Of a DNA stretch of 64,000 nt, positions 1 to 8,934 are shown piece after piece. A program made the translations under genes and the position numbers. This DNA comes from an uncultured Sphingomonadaceae bacterium (GTDB lineage Bacteria; Pseudomonadota; Alphaproteobacteria; Sphingomonadales; Sphingomonadaceae), in assembly GCA_947499255.1 (NCBI GenBank), contig CANMNF010000001.1, positions 744,001-808,000 of the forward strand, read 5' to 3'. Within the stretch, counting starts at the first letter, position 1. The number at the start of each line of letters is the position of its first letter. Under the pieces are notes generated by a model, which was given only the letters and a program-made list of their open reading frames with translations, did no database searches and had not been told where the DNA came from.

Positions 1-76
1 CGCTCCAAAAATCATGGAGGGTCAGGATCATATCCTGAAAGCTGCAGGTGGGATCGCGGGTCAGGCCATTAGTCAT
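1..76 (-). CDS. glyQ: Glycyl-tRNA synthetase alpha subunit (5' end only)
   Basis: Reading the minus strand from the ATG at 76 gives 25 codons that continue past the window edge. The peptide contains SFQDMILTLHDFW, which matches the start of bacterial GlyQ (TFQGLILTLQDYW in E. coli). GlyQ and GlyS form the heterotetrameric enzyme that charges tRNA-Gly in the cytoplasm. Only the first helix of the catalytic subunit is visible, so nothing can be said about its active site. The call rests on this one motif plus the clean start codon. Confidence 0.75.
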   Translation of the reverse strand, partial: MTNGLTRDPTCSFQDMILTLHDFWS

Positions 77-533
77 TGCGCGCGCGGCTTTGGCTCAAGG
101 CCCGCTGGCCGTCAATGCTGCACATGCACAAGCGCGCTTCACCAATAGGGCGTGCAGAGCGCGAATTCAGGATGCTACCTGTGAAGATATCGCGGTTTCG
201 CGATCGCCAGCGGCTTAGTCCATTTGCCCTTTGCACCTTCGATGAATGAGGCGCAGATTTGCTCCGTATTTCGCGTTGTGACGATATCAGCAGCGCATGA
301 CCTGATCGCTGAACCAGCGCGTTGAATGCTCCGATGGTTGGAAAAAACTCACGCACTTGCTTGCCAAATCACGCGCACCAAAGAAATCGACCGATGCTCA
401 CAGCACTTTTTCACCAGATGCTCAGACTATGGTCATCTATTTGTGCGCTATTGCGGCTTGGTGCGCGGCGCAGCTCTGGCGACAGAAGCGCTGGGTTCCT
501 ATCTATCTGTCGAACGAGCAAAGGACTGGCCAA
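77..533. other. Intergenic region between divergent glyQ and the TraB/GumN pair
   Basis: No gene is supported in this 457-base stretch. Open frames on both strands lack recognisable motifs or ribosome sites. The frame of the downstream TraB/GumN gene stays open upstream to position 357, but that extension would place about 60 residues before an obvious signal peptide, so it is treated as untranslated. The region must hold the divergent promoters for glyQ and the TraB/GumN pair; no convincing -35/-10 pair was picked out. Confidence 0.5.
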
Positions 534-1442
534 ATGTTTCCCCTTCGCAAATACTTATCAAAAGCGGTCGGTGCGCTTGCCCTTGTGCTTACACCCGGTG
601 TTGCTCAAGCCGATGATCACGCAGTCGAAACCGCAATGGAAAAGCGGGTCAATGCGCCCGCTCTATGGAAGCTGACTGACGAGGACACCACGATCTATAT
701 GTTCGGCACCGTCCATGTGCTGCCAGATGGCGTAGAGTGGCTCGATAATCGCATCACCACCGCGCTTGAACAATCCGATGAGCTCGTGACGGAGATTGAC
801 ATGGGCGAACTGCAGGCCAATGCACACCTGATGGCGGGCGCCGCCATGATTGAAACCGGCCAGACATTGCGCAGCATGATGACGCAAGACAATCGCGTGG
901 AATTTGAAGCCGCGCTAACTGGCCTCGGTTTGTCAGCAGGATCGTTCGACATGGTTGAACCGTGGTTTGCCTCGCTCAACCTTTCACTGCTGCCAATCAT
1001 GCAGGCGGGCTATAATCCTGCATCTGGCGTTGAGATGGTTCTCAATGGGATGTCGCAAGGCAAACAGCATACGGCGTTGGAAACAGTGGCTGATCAGGTT
1101 GAAATGTTTGACGGTATGCCGTTGGAAATGCAGCTCAACATGCTCGACGCCTCGGTCGAAGCTGTACCTGAAGTTACCAGTAACATCGCTGCTATGGTAG
1201 GAGAATGGCTGCAAGGCGATGCTCAGGGGTTGGCTGAGCTGATGAATGACAGCGTCGATGATCCTGCGCTTTATCAACGCATGCTGGTTGATCGCAACGC
1301 GAACTGGGTCAACTGGATTGAAAACCGCATGGAAGCGCCCGGTACCGTCTTTATGGCAGTGGGAGCAGGCCATCTGGCCGGTGAAGGCAGTGTACAGGAC
1401 TTGCTGACACAGCGCGGCCTTATGGTCGAACGCATCCACTAA
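534..1442 (+). CDS. TraB/GumN family exported protein (first of tandem pair)
   Basis: A 302-residue protein of the TraB/GumN family (erythromycin-esterase-like/Tiki fold). The ATG at 534 follows an AAGGA site by nine bases and opens a typical signal peptide ending in VAQA, so the mature part should be periplasmic. Family hallmarks are the N-terminal FGTVHVLPDGVEW stretch and the C-terminal AVGAGHL stretch; the two G-x-H motifs are thought to contribute to a metal site in Tiki-like proteins. Its stop codon shares one base with the start of a second family member, so the two are translated together. The substrate is not known; bacterial members are often annotated only as GumN-like. Confidence 0.85.
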   Translation: MFPLRKYLSKAVGALALVLTPGVAQADDHAVETAMEKRVNAPALWKLTDEDTTIYMFGTVHVLPDGVEWLDNRITTALEQSDELVTEIDMGELQANAHLMAGAAMIETGQTLRSMMTQDNRVEFEAALTGLGLSAGSFDMVEPWFASLNLSLLPIMQAGYNPASGVEMVLNGMSQGKQHTALETVADQVEMFDGMPLEMQLNMLDASVEAVPEVTSNIAAMVGEWLQGDAQGLAELMNDSVDDPALYQRMLVDRNANWVNWIENRMEAPGTVFMAVGAGHLAGEGSVQDLLTQRGLMVERIH

Positions 1443-2299
1443 TGTGGCGCGGTATCCTTGGCCTTTTGGGAGCGTTGTGGCTGGCAAGCTGCGGCGTTTT
1501 TGGAGGCGAGGATTGGGGCGAACCGTCCCCTGCCTTATGGGAAGCGATCGGCCCTGATGGCGAGAAGTTATGGCTGTTTGGTACGATCCACGCCTTGCCC
1601 AACGGGGTTGAATGGCGAACGCCAGCGTTAGAGGATGCGTTGGCGCAGTCCGATGTGTTGCTGGTCGAGATCGCGGACCTTGATACGCCTGATCTGCAAG
1701 CCACTTTTCGGGAATTATCGCAAACCCCCGGACAGTTGCCGCTAACTCAGCGCGTTCCTGCCGCTAGCCGCGATGATGTGCGCCAATTGATGGACAATGC
1801 GCGCGCCAAGAACGGTGATTTTGTCAATGTGGAAACATGGGGCGCAGCGCTAATGCTGGCCAGCAATGTACGCGAAAGCGATCCTGCCAATGGAGTAGAC
1901 CGCGCCTTGACGCAGGAAGCAGATAAGGTTGCAGGCTTGGAAACTATTGCAGGTCAGCTGGGCGTTTTTGATAATTTGTCACAAGCGGACCAAGCTGATT
2001 TCCTGCTGCTGACCGCAAGATCGAGCGCCACAAATGATGGACAGTCCGCTGGTGAGGCATGGCACAAAGGTGATCTGCAAACGCTCGACCGCCTCGTTTC
2101 AGAGCCGTTGCTCGCATACCCTGCCCTTTATGGAGCACTTTTAACGGGTCGCAACGAAAGCTGGATGCCAGCGATAGAGGACCACCTGGCCGCCGGGCAA
2201 AAGCCATTTATTGCAGTGGGTGCTGCGCATATGCTGGGCACACAAGGCCTGCCGCAATTGTTCACCGCGCGCGGCTTTACCGTGAAGCGTTTGCAATAA
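1442..2299 (+). CDS. TraB/GumN family lipoprotein (second of tandem pair)
   Basis: A 285-residue paralogue of the upstream gene, starting inside its TAATG overlap. The N-terminus has a hydrophobic stretch followed by the lipobox LASC at residues 14-17, so unlike its neighbour it is probably lipid-anchored. It keeps the family motifs FGTIHALPNGVEW near residue 45 and AVGAAHML near the C-terminus. The coupling of a soluble and a lipid-anchored homologue suggests they may act together at the envelope, which is inference only. Confidence 0.85.
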   Translation: MWRGILGLLGALWLASCGVFGGEDWGEPSPALWEAIGPDGEKLWLFGTIHALPNGVEWRTPALEDALAQSDVLLVEIADLDTPDLQATFRELSQTPGQLPLTQRVPAASRDDVRQLMDNARAKNGDFVNVETWGAALMLASNVRESDPANGVDRALTQEADKVAGLETIAGQLGVFDNLSQADQADFLLLTARSSATNDGQSAGEAWHKGDLQTLDRLVSEPLLAYPALYGALLTGRNESWMPAIEDHLAAGQKPFIAVGAAHMLGTQGLPQLFTARGFTVKRLQ

Positions 2300-2414
2300 G
2301 CGCCTATCGCGCTTGCCTTTATAACGGATTGGCCGTAATGGCGCGCCTCTTGCGGCGATGTCATCCCTGGAGGCGCGTCGAAGAACACAGCTACGCAATC
2401 GAAAGGCAAGACTT

Positions 2415-3104
2415 ATGAGCGATGCTCTAAAACTGCCGGCCGAGCTGCGCGAACGTGCTGGCAAGGGAGCCTCACGTTCATTGCGCCGCGAAGGTCGTAT
2501 TCCCGCCGTGATTTACGGTGGAAAAGAAGAACCCACTCCCATCCATGTGGAAGAAAAACTGCTGGTTAAGCAGTTGATGACAGGCCACTTCATGAACTCG
2601 ATCGTGATGGTTGAAGTTGATGGAAACATCGTCCGTACGCTTCCCAAGGACGTGGCTCTGCACCCGGTTTCTGACCGCCCCATCCATGCTGACTTCCTGC
2701 GTCTTGCCAAAGATGCCAAGATCGAAGTTCAAATCCCTGTGATCTTCGTGAACGAGGAAGAAAGCCCCGGCCTTAAGAAGGGCGGCGTTCTCAACGTTGT
2801 TCGTCACGAGCTCGATCTGGTTTGCGAATCGGACAAGATCCCTGGTCAGATCGAAATCGATGTTGCCGGCTTGGAAGTTGGCGATTCTGTGCACATCAGT
2901 TCGGTCACTCTGCCCGATGGTGCCGAAAGCGCCATCACCGATCGCGATTTCACCATCGCCACAGTCGTCGCACCGTCCGCGCTCAAGCGTTCGGAAGGTG
3001 AAGACGGCGAAGATGGCGAAGAAGTCGATGCAGGCGGCGTTGCTGCAACCGAGCAAGGCCCGGATGCAGATGCTGCTGACGAGCAGGAAGACAAGAGCGA
3101 GTAA
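2415..3104 (+). CDS. rplY: 50S ribosomal protein L25, general stress (Ctc/TL5) form
   Basis: A 229-residue L25 of the long Ctc/TL5 type, which binds 5S rRNA in the large subunit. The N-terminal domain has [22 protein letters not shown], the conserved opening of the family. The second (TL5 C-terminal) beta domain follows to about residue 190, and the protein ends in an acidic Glu/Asp-rich tail. The start at 2415 follows GAAAGG at 2401. It sits three bases upstream of a small exported protein and then pth, the arrangement common in alphaproteobacteria where rplY and pth are co-transcribed. Confidence 0.97.
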   Translation: MSDALKLPAELRERAGKGASRSLRREGRIPAVIYGGKEEPTPIHVEEKLLVKQLMTGHFMNSIVMVEVDGNIVRTLPKDVALHPVSDRPIHADFLRLAKDAKIEVQIPVIFVNEEESPGLKKGGVLNVVRHELDLVCESDKIPGQIEIDVAGLEVGDSVHISSVTLPDGAESAITDRDFTIATVVAPSALKRSEGEDGEDGEEVDAGGVAATEQGPDADAADEQEDKSE

Positions 3105-3106
3105 CC

Positions 3107-3517
3107 ATGCTCGCCACGCTGCGCCCGGTTTTTGCAGCGATGACGTTGGGTCTGGCCGGCGCGGGGTTTCTCGCGCCGGCACCCCTTTCTGCCCAGAGCG
3201 TAGTGCAATTGCGCGATTACGAATGCGTCGTTTTGCTGCAAGAACGTCGCGGGGGCATTGGCACGAATGCCAGCCTTGATCCGGCACAGCGTGCGCAGAT
3301 CGTCAACAATCTCACGATCATCTCTGCCTATTATGCGGGGATCGTATCGCGCCATCCTCACGATCAGGTGGTCGACAATCTGGCCTTGGCGCGTCAACAA
3401 ATCGCGTCAGCCACACCCGAACACCGCGATTTGTTAGCGACCCTGTGCACCGATCGCTATCTGGTAACGCTTGAAGCGTTGAGCACACATTCGGCGCAAG
3501 CCGCGCCGCAGAGTTGA
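3107..3517 (+). CDS. Small exported protein of unknown function
   Basis: A 136-residue protein between rplY and pth, separated from each by only two to four bases, so it is almost certainly in the same transcript. The first 29 residues form a signal peptide ending in LSAQS. The mature part is about 105 residues with two cysteines (ECVV and LCTD) that could form a disulfide in the periplasm. I recognise no domain. The reason for an exported protein inside a translation operon is unclear. Confidence 0.75.
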   Translation: MLATLRPVFAAMTLGLAGAGFLAPAPLSAQSVVQLRDYECVVLLQERRGGIGTNASLDPAQRAQIVNNLTIISAYYAGIVSRHPHDQVVDNLALARQQIASATPEHRDLLATLCTDRYLVTLEALSTHSAQAAPQS

Positions 3518-3521
3518 AACC

Positions 3522-4097
3522 ATGCAGATTTGGACAGGTCTTGGAAATCCCGGTCCGCGATACGCGATGCACCGGCACAATGTTGGCTTTATGGCAATGG
3601 ATGTTGTCGCCGAAATGCACGGCTTTGGCGCCACGCAAAAGAAGTTTCAGGGGTGGTGTCAGGAAGGCCGCATTGGCACGCAAAAGGTTCTGTTGCTCAA
3701 ACCCGCCACGTTCATGAATGAAAGTGGGCGCGCGGTTGGCGAAGCTTTGCGGTATTACAAGCTGGAGCCATCGGCCCTAACCGTTTTTCATGATGAGCTG
3801 GACCTTGCCCCCTTCAAGGTGAAGGTAAAGCAAGGCGGCGGCACTGCGGGCCACAATGGCCTGCGTTCCATTGATCAGCATTGCGGCAAAGAGTTTCGCC
3901 GGGTGCGCATTGGCATTGGCCATCCGGGCAGCAAAGAGCGGGTGACAGGGCATGTTCTGGGCAATTACGCCAAGTCAGAGATGGGCGACCTTGTCCAAAT
4001 GCTCGGCGCGATCGGAGCTGAGGCTGAATGGTTGGCCAACAGCGATGATGCCCGCTTTATGAGCGATTTGGCACGCAGACTTCAGGACGATACCTAA
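3522..4097 (+). CDS. pth: Peptidyl-tRNA hydrolase
   Basis: A 191-residue Pth, which cleaves the ester bond of peptidyl-tRNA released from stalled ribosomes so that the tRNA can be recycled. The N-terminal GLGNPG and RHNVGF motifs supply Asn9 and the catalytic His19. FMNESG, DELDL and GHNGLRSI give the other conserved active-site positions. Length and motif order are normal for the bacterial enzyme. It ends the rplY operon and its 3' end overlaps the convergent TPR lipoprotein gene by four bases. Confidence 0.97.
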   Translation: MQIWTGLGNPGPRYAMHRHNVGFMAMDVVAEMHGFGATQKKFQGWCQEGRIGTQKVLLLKPATFMNESGRAVGEALRYYKLEPSALTVFHDELDLAPFKVKVKQGGGTAGHNGLRSIDQHCGKEFRRVRIGIGHPGSKERVTGHVLGNYAKSEMGDLVQMLGAIGAEAEWLANSDDARFMSDLARRLQDDT

Positions 4098-5137
4098 TTA
4101 CGCGTCGCGGCCAATATCTGGTCGTAAAGCTCAGCGACTTGCGGATCAGAACTGCGCCGAGAATGGATCGGCGTCACAATCGCACGCGCCAATTCGCCCT
4201 GCCCCAATTGCAATAAGGACCGCGCGTAAAGCAATTGTGCGGGATCTTGTCCGGCAAGCTGCGCCTCATGCTCTTGCAACAAATCACGCGCGGCCACCCA
4301 ATCACCTTTGCGGCCATGCGCCCGCGCGGCAAAATAGATGAACGCCAAATCGTCGGGATAGTAGTCGCGGCCCTGCGCTATCAGCGGATCAGCGAGATCA
4401 TCACGGTCAAAGTTTTGCAAGGCATCGATGGCGCCCAACATTGCGGGGCGATCCTGCGGTGTCTTATCGAGAATTGCCATGAATGCCCTCGCGGCAATCT
4501 CGTGGTTTTCCTCAAGCTGTGCCAGCCAGGCGGTGACAAATTGGGTCTCTACCCGGCGCGGCGCGGCCTGTTGCGCAAGGCCAACAGCTTCGCGAGCTCT
4601 ATCAAGATTGCCTTGGCGAAGGTGATAGGTTGCCTCGGCGGCATACAGGCGTGCCTTGTCGCCATCAGCTGCGCGGCCTTGGGCAAAGGCCTGCAATGCA
4701 ATCTCATCGTCATTGTCCAGTGTCGCTAAAAGCGCTCGCAAACGCCAGCTTTCAGCCGAATTTACGCCATCCAAGAGCGCGTCTGCATGCGAGATTTCCC
4801 CCAGCTGTAGTCGCGCTTCTGCTTCGAGCAACAGGTGATCGCCTGGCAGCGCTTCCAAATCGGTCAATTGCGCCAACGAGGCAAGCGCTTGAGCGCCCTC
4901 CCCCGCCGCCAATTGTGTGCGCAACAGGATAATCAGCGCCTCGGCATTCTCAGCATCCTGTGCCAATGCCTCAGCTGCATGGGATTGCGCGGCAAGATAA
5001 TCCTGCTGCTCAAAAGCATCGGCAGCAAGATCGTATGGATCTGGCTCCAGCAAATCGCACGAGGCAAGCGAAAGGGCCGCCAACAATAGGCACGTCCCGT
5101 GCTGAAATTTCGAAAAATTCCTCATTCGATTGTCCAT
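4094..5137 (-). CDS. TPR-repeat lipoprotein
   Basis: A protein of about 347 residues, largely helical tetratricopeptide-type repeats (for example DAFEQQDYLAAQSHAAEALAQ near the mature start). A signal peptide ends in the lipobox LASC, so it is probably anchored to a membrane on the periplasmic side. Two in-frame ATGs, at 5137 and 5125, are both plausible; a GGGAG lies just before the first, closer than usual. Together with a second TPR lipoprotein at 6078-7604 it brackets an exosortase-sorted protein, a context that recalls the TPR lipoproteins of PEP-CTERM export systems. That link is inference from neighbourhood. Confidence 0.75.
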   Translation of the reverse strand: MDNRMRNFSKFQHGTCLLLAALSLASCDLLEPDPYDLAADAFEQQDYLAAQSHAAEALAQDAENAEALIILLRTQLAAGEGAQALASLAQLTDLEALPGDHLLLEAEARLQLGEISHADALLDGVNSAESWRLRALLATLDNDDEIALQAFAQGRAADGDKARLYAAEATYHLRQGNLDRAREAVGLAQQAAPRRVETQFVTAWLAQLEENHEIAARAFMAILDKTPQDRPAMLGAIDALQNFDRDDLADPLIAQGRDYYPDDLAFIYFAARAHGRKGDWVAARDLLQEHEAQLAGQDPAQLLYARSLLQLGQGELARAIVTPIHSRRSSDPQVAELYDQILAATRN

Positions 5138-5292
5138 ACTCCCAAAAGGGAAATGTTGTGTAAGTGTCGGCACAGTTTACACTACTGCAACATCGCTAAC
5201 CTTGTTAACCATTGCAAACCGCACAAATCCGCGTTTGGCATGGTGTTTGCTTCGATATACGTATACCGTTCGTGAGCGTGGAAAGTTGTAAA

Positions 5293-6015
5293 ATGCATAA
5301 AATTATCACCGGCTTTGCTGCCATTGCCAGCCTTACGATTGCTGCGCCAGCGACGGCTGATCCCATTACGCTTGGTAACGGCGATATTGGTGACAGCTTT
5401 ACCGTCGATTACGATGGTTTCACCGGAAGCGCCAGCAACACAATCGATGATTTGACAGCTTCAATTACCTTCACCCTCGATAGCATTATGGGTGACGCAT
5501 ACAGCTTTAGCTATCTTGTTGCGAACACCACTGGAAATGGCGTGGAATCGCGCATCTCAAGTTTTTCCTTCAACGCAGATCCGGATATCACCGACGCCAC
5601 TTCAACGGGCGTTTATGACATTGCGTTTGTAGCTGATGGCAGGGGAAATGACCCACGCAACCCTAACCAGATCGGCGCCGTTGATGTGTGCTTCAAAGCC
5701 GCAAAGAGCGGTTCTTGCTCAAACTCTGGCGGCGTTACGGCTGGCAATACGGGCGGCGGCACTTTGGACCTCATCTTTTCGGCGCTTCCAACGCAATTGA
5801 CGCTCAGCGATTTTTTCGTTCGCTATCAAAGCATCAGCGGCGCAGGTAATGTCAGCTCGGCAAGTGGCCAGTCGATTTCTTCCACTGGCGGCACGACCAG
5901 CGGCACGCAAGTACCTGCACCGGGAATGCTTGGTTTGTTGGCACTGGCATTGGTCTCGCTTGGACTGATGCGTCGTCGCCGACGTGTTGATCCTTCGCAA
6001 CCAGCGATAGCCTGA
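5293..6015 (+). CDS. Exported protein with PEP-CTERM-like (VPAP) sorting tail
   Basis: A 240-residue secreted protein. A signal peptide ends in PATA at about residue 23. The body is Ser/Thr/Gly-rich beta structure with a single cysteine pair (DVCFKA, GSCSN). The C-terminus has VPAPGMLGLLALALVSLGL followed by RRRRR: short motif, one transmembrane helix and an arginine cluster, the architecture recognised by exosortases. The body resembles the family annotated as cistern-type PEP-CTERM proteins, which I propose with moderate certainty. No exosortase is encoded in this window. The ATG at 5293 is chosen because it starts the signal peptide. Confidence 0.75.
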   Translation: MHKIITGFAAIASLTIAAPATADPITLGNGDIGDSFTVDYDGFTGSASNTIDDLTASITFTLDSIMGDAYSFSYLVANTTGNGVESRISSFSFNADPDITDATSTGVYDIAFVADGRGNDPRNPNQIGAVDVCFKAAKSGSCSNSGGVTAGNTGGGTLDLIFSALPTQLTLSDFFVRYQSISGAGNVSSASGQSISSTGGTTSGTQVPAPGMLGLLALALVSLGLMRRRRRVDPSQPAIA

Positions 6016-6043
6016 TCCAATACACCCAACAGTTTCGTACCCG

Positions 6044-6076
6044 AAAGCGCCGTCCCTCTCCTGGGGGCGGCGCTTT
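6044..6076. terminator. Hairpin terminator between convergent genes
   Basis: A perfect 9-bp inverted repeat, AAAGCGCCG (6044-6052) and CGGCGCTTT (6068-6076), with a 15-base loop. It lies between the convergent exported protein and TPR lipoprotein genes. The A/T ends of the stem give a short T-run on both strands, so it may work in both directions. Confidence 0.7.
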
Positions 6077-6077
6077 G

Positions 6078-7604
6078 CTATGTGCCGCGCGCCTCGGCAA
6101 GATGGCGGGCAATGGCGGCATTATCGGGCGCTGCTTGCGCTGCTTTCTCCAGTAAAGCCAGGCCGCGCGATTTGTCTGTGCCTGTCTCCACCAGCAGCCA
6201 ACCCAACGTATCCATGATCGATGGATGATCAGGCGCAAGGTCATAAGCTTTCTGTGCCAATGAAATGGCTTCCTGCTTGTCTCCGGTCTGGCTTCGCGCA
6301 TAAGCGAGATTGTTGAGAACCAGAGCATTGTTGTCCCCGGTCCACAAACGCATCTGCTCATAAGAAGCAATGGCTGCGCGCCAGCGCCCATCGCGCAGCG
6401 CCTTGTCGCCATCTGCCAGGATTGTGGCCACACGCTCGGCCGGTGGAGCATTGGCCATCGCCTGCGCTAATGGATCGCTCCGCCCCGCAGCTTTTGCAGC
6501 TTGCGTAAATATGGCCAGATCGGCGGGCGTTCCTTGTGGGCTGTTCGCCAAAGGACCGATTGTCGCAAAAGCGGCCTGAGCTTGACCTGTCTCTAATTGC
6601 GCCTGCGCCAATAAGCGTCGCGGCGCGCTGGCATCAGGAAGCCGGCGGACTAGGGTGGTAAGTTGGGCGATGGCTTGTTCGTGCAGATCCAGTTCAATCA
6701 GAGATTTGGCGTAGAGAACTTGCTGCGCGGCATCATTGCGGCTAGTATTTTCCTGCAAAAGATCGCGCACCTGGCTCCAATCTTTCTCTTCTGCGGCAAA
6801 TCGCGCCTGGAGAAAGATCACATCTGCGTCATCAGGCGCCCAGTTTGCCAATTCTTCAAGATGTTCACGTGCTTCCTGGTCACGGCCCATTTCTCCCAGC
6901 ATACCGATCCGCCCAAGCTGCGCTGCGCGATTTTCCGGATAAAGCTGCGTGATGCGTACGTAATAGGTCAATGCCCGTTTCGCCTGACCTTGCGCCGAAG
7001 CAATCTGGGCGCTTGCCAGCAATGGGGCCAAACCATCGGGACGCGCCTCACGCGCGATAAGCGCAAGCTCTTCTGCCCGTGCAACATCGCGCGCTTGCAA
7101 GGCAAAAAGCGCGAAATCCGATGCAAGACGATGCGTCTCACCAGATCGCGCCATCCCTTCTTCAAAAGCAGTAAGTGCTGCGGCAACATCGCCTGATGCG
7201 ATATGCGCTAAGGCGGCGATACGCGCGCCTTCAGGGCCGTCCAGTTTTTGCGCAAACTGCAACGCGTTTGCATGCTGGCCGCGCAGCAATTCTGCCTCAG
7301 CGCGCATGTAGGGCATATCGGAAATCGTCGCGCCTAAATCTTCGAGACGGTCAAGCGTGCTCGCTGCTCCCTCTCCATCACCAAGGTGGAGCTGCGTGCG
7401 CGCATACAATTCCAGCGCTTGGCGATCATCAGGCCGCTCTTTCAGAAAGGTTGCAAGATCAAGCCTCGCTTCTGAATAGCGATGCTCCCCAAACGCGGTA
7501 TCCGCGCGCTCCAAAAGAGCTTCGGGCGAAAGGCCGCACGATGAAAGCGCCAATGCTATTGCCGCCAAAGGAAGTTTTCGAACCCATTTTTTCATAGCAC
7601 GCAT
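6078..7604 (-). CDS. TPR-repeat lipoprotein, PEP-CTERM-system-like
   Basis: A roughly 508-residue protein. The N-terminus has basic residues, a hydrophobic segment and the lipobox LSSC, so it should be a lipoprotein. Most of the rest is TPR-like helical pairs, ending with a clear repeat block (NNLAYARSQTGDKQEAISLA and APDHPSIMDTLGWLL). The style and the neighbouring exosortase-sorted protein resemble the TPR lipoproteins found with PEP-CTERM systems, though those are usually longer. ATGs at 7604 and 7595 are both possible. Its 3' end abuts the terminator shared with the convergent gene. Confidence 0.75.
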   Translation of the reverse strand: MRAMKKWVRKLPLAAIALALSSCGLSPEALLERADTAFGEHRYSEARLDLATFLKERPDDRQALELYARTQLHLGDGEGAASTLDRLEDLGATISDMPYMRAEAELLRGQHANALQFAQKLDGPEGARIAALAHIASGDVAAALTAFEEGMARSGETHRLASDFALFALQARDVARAEELALIAREARPDGLAPLLASAQIASAQGQAKRALTYYVRITQLYPENRAAQLGRIGMLGEMGRDQEAREHLEELANWAPDDADVIFLQARFAAEEKDWSQVRDLLQENTSRNDAAQQVLYAKSLIELDLHEQAIAQLTTLVRRLPDASAPRRLLAQAQLETGQAQAAFATIGPLANSPQGTPADLAIFTQAAKAAGRSDPLAQAMANAPPAERVATILADGDKALRDGRWRAAIASYEQMRLWTGDNNALVLNNLAYARSQTGDKQEAISLAQKAYDLAPDHPSIMDTLGWLLVETGTDKSRGLALLEKAAQAAPDNAAIARHLAEARGT

Positions 7605-7769
7605 TCTAGCTGAACAAGGTTGCAAAGCGGTTTACCGCGCTTGCCATACCGCAACCGAGGCAAGACGGACACAGCAGTGAGCAAATGAGACCCAACGAAG
7701 ATCGTGGACAGGCGGGGCACCACACGGCTAAGGCGCGCACCCTGACTTGCAATCATTTAGGATAACACA

Positions 7770-8870
7770 ATGGGATTCCGCTGCGGGATCGTAGGCCTGC
7801 CCAATGTCGGCAAATCGACCCTTTTTAACGCGTTAACCGAAACGCAGGCGGCACAAGCTGCCAATTATCCATTTTGCACGATTGAGCCCAATGTCGGCCA
7901 AGTCGCTGTGCCCGATGCGCGGCTGGACAAAATTGCGGCGATTGCTGGAAGCGCGAAAATCGTTGCGACGCAGCTGGCCTTTGTCGACATTGCAGGGCTT
8001 GTGAAAGGGGCCAGCCAAGGCGAAGGCCTTGGCAATCAGTTCCTTGGCAACATACGAGAAGTTGACGCAGTTGTGCATGTTTTGCGCTGTTTTGAAGATG
8101 ACGATATTCAACACGTCGCCAACAAGGTTGATCCGATTGCTGATGCTGAAGTGGTGGAAACAGAGTTGATGCTGTCCGACCTTGAAAGCCTGGAAAAACG
8201 CGTCCCCGCCGCCGAAAAACGCGCCACTGCGGGCGATAAGGAAGCCAAGCTGGTCGCCAGTGTTTTGGGCCAAGCTTTGGAGTTGCTGCGCGATGGCAAA
8301 CCTGCCCGACTGACCGAGCCCAAGGACGAGGAAGAAGCGCGCGTTTTCGAACAAGCGCAATTGTTGACCGCAAAGCCTGTTCTGTATGTTTGCAATGTGG
8401 CCGAAGATGAAGCGTCGAGCGGCAATGCGCTTTCGCAAGCGGTGTTTGCTAAGGCTGCCGAAGAAGGTGCGCAAGCCGTTGTCGTTTCAGCGGCGATTGA
8501 ATCAGAGCTGGTCGGCATGGAGTCGGAAGACCGTTCAGAATATCTGGCAGAGCTTGGTCTGGAGGAATCCGGCCTCGCCCGGGTGATCCGTGCAGGATAT
8601 ACGTTGCTTGGCCTCAAAACCTTTTTCACCGCAGGCCCTAAAGAAGCGCGCGCATGGACTTTTCCAGATGGCGCGAAAGCTCCGCAAGCCGCCGGCGAAA
8701 TACACACCGATTTTGAAAAAGGTTTCATTCGCGCAGAAACGATCGCCTATGATGATTACATCGAATTGGGCGGCGAAAGCCCGGCGCGTGATGCAGGCAA
8801 ATTGCGCCAGGAAGGCAAGGAATATCTGGTGCAGGATGGCGATGTCTTGCTGTTCAAATTTAATGTCTAA
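7770..8870 (+). CDS. ychF: Redox-regulated ribosome-binding ATPase YchF
   Basis: A 366-residue member of the Obg-like GTPase/ATPase group that associates with ribosomes and prefers ATP. The P-loop GLPNVGKST lies at residues 9-17, with DIAGLVKGAS as the G3 region. The C-terminal TGS domain ends in VQDGDVLLFKFNV. Length and ending are those of the universal YchF/OLA1 family. It has its own short leader and a terminator downstream, so it appears to be monocistronic. Confidence 0.97.
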   Translation: MGFRCGIVGLPNVGKSTLFNALTETQAAQAANYPFCTIEPNVGQVAVPDARLDKIAAIAGSAKIVATQLAFVDIAGLVKGASQGEGLGNQFLGNIREVDAVVHVLRCFEDDDIQHVANKVDPIADAEVVETELMLSDLESLEKRVPAAEKRATAGDKEAKLVASVLGQALELLRDGKPARLTEPKDEEEARVFEQAQLLTAKPVLYVCNVAEDEASSGNALSQAVFAKAAEEGAQAVVVSAAIESELVGMESEDRSEYLAELGLEESGLARVIRAGYTLLGLKTFFTAGPKEARAWTFPDGAKAPQAAGEIHTDFEKGFIRAETIAYDDYIELGGESPARDAGKLRQEGKEYLVQDGDVLLFKFNV

Positions 8871-8880
8871 AAACGCAAAC

Positions 8881-8910
8881 GGCGCAGCAACCTGAAAAGG
8901 GTGCTGCGCC
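8881..8910. terminator. Hairpin between convergent ychF and TPR-like gene
   Basis: A 9-bp perfect inverted repeat, GGCGCAGCA (8881-8889) and TGCTGCGCC (8902-8910), lies 11 bases after the ychF stop and before the convergent gene ending at 8935. There is no long T-run, so it could be a weak or bidirectional terminator. Confidence 0.55.
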
Positions 8911-8934
8911 GCATGAGTATTGAAGCTTAAATAA

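Noticed and set aside
77-356. Open frames on both strands between glyQ and the TraB/GumN gene, including one giving CAADIVTTRNTEQICASFIEG on the minus strand.
   Set aside because: They lack start sites with ribosome binding, match no motif I know, and the best-looking frame is interrupted; a decayed gene is possible but not supportable.
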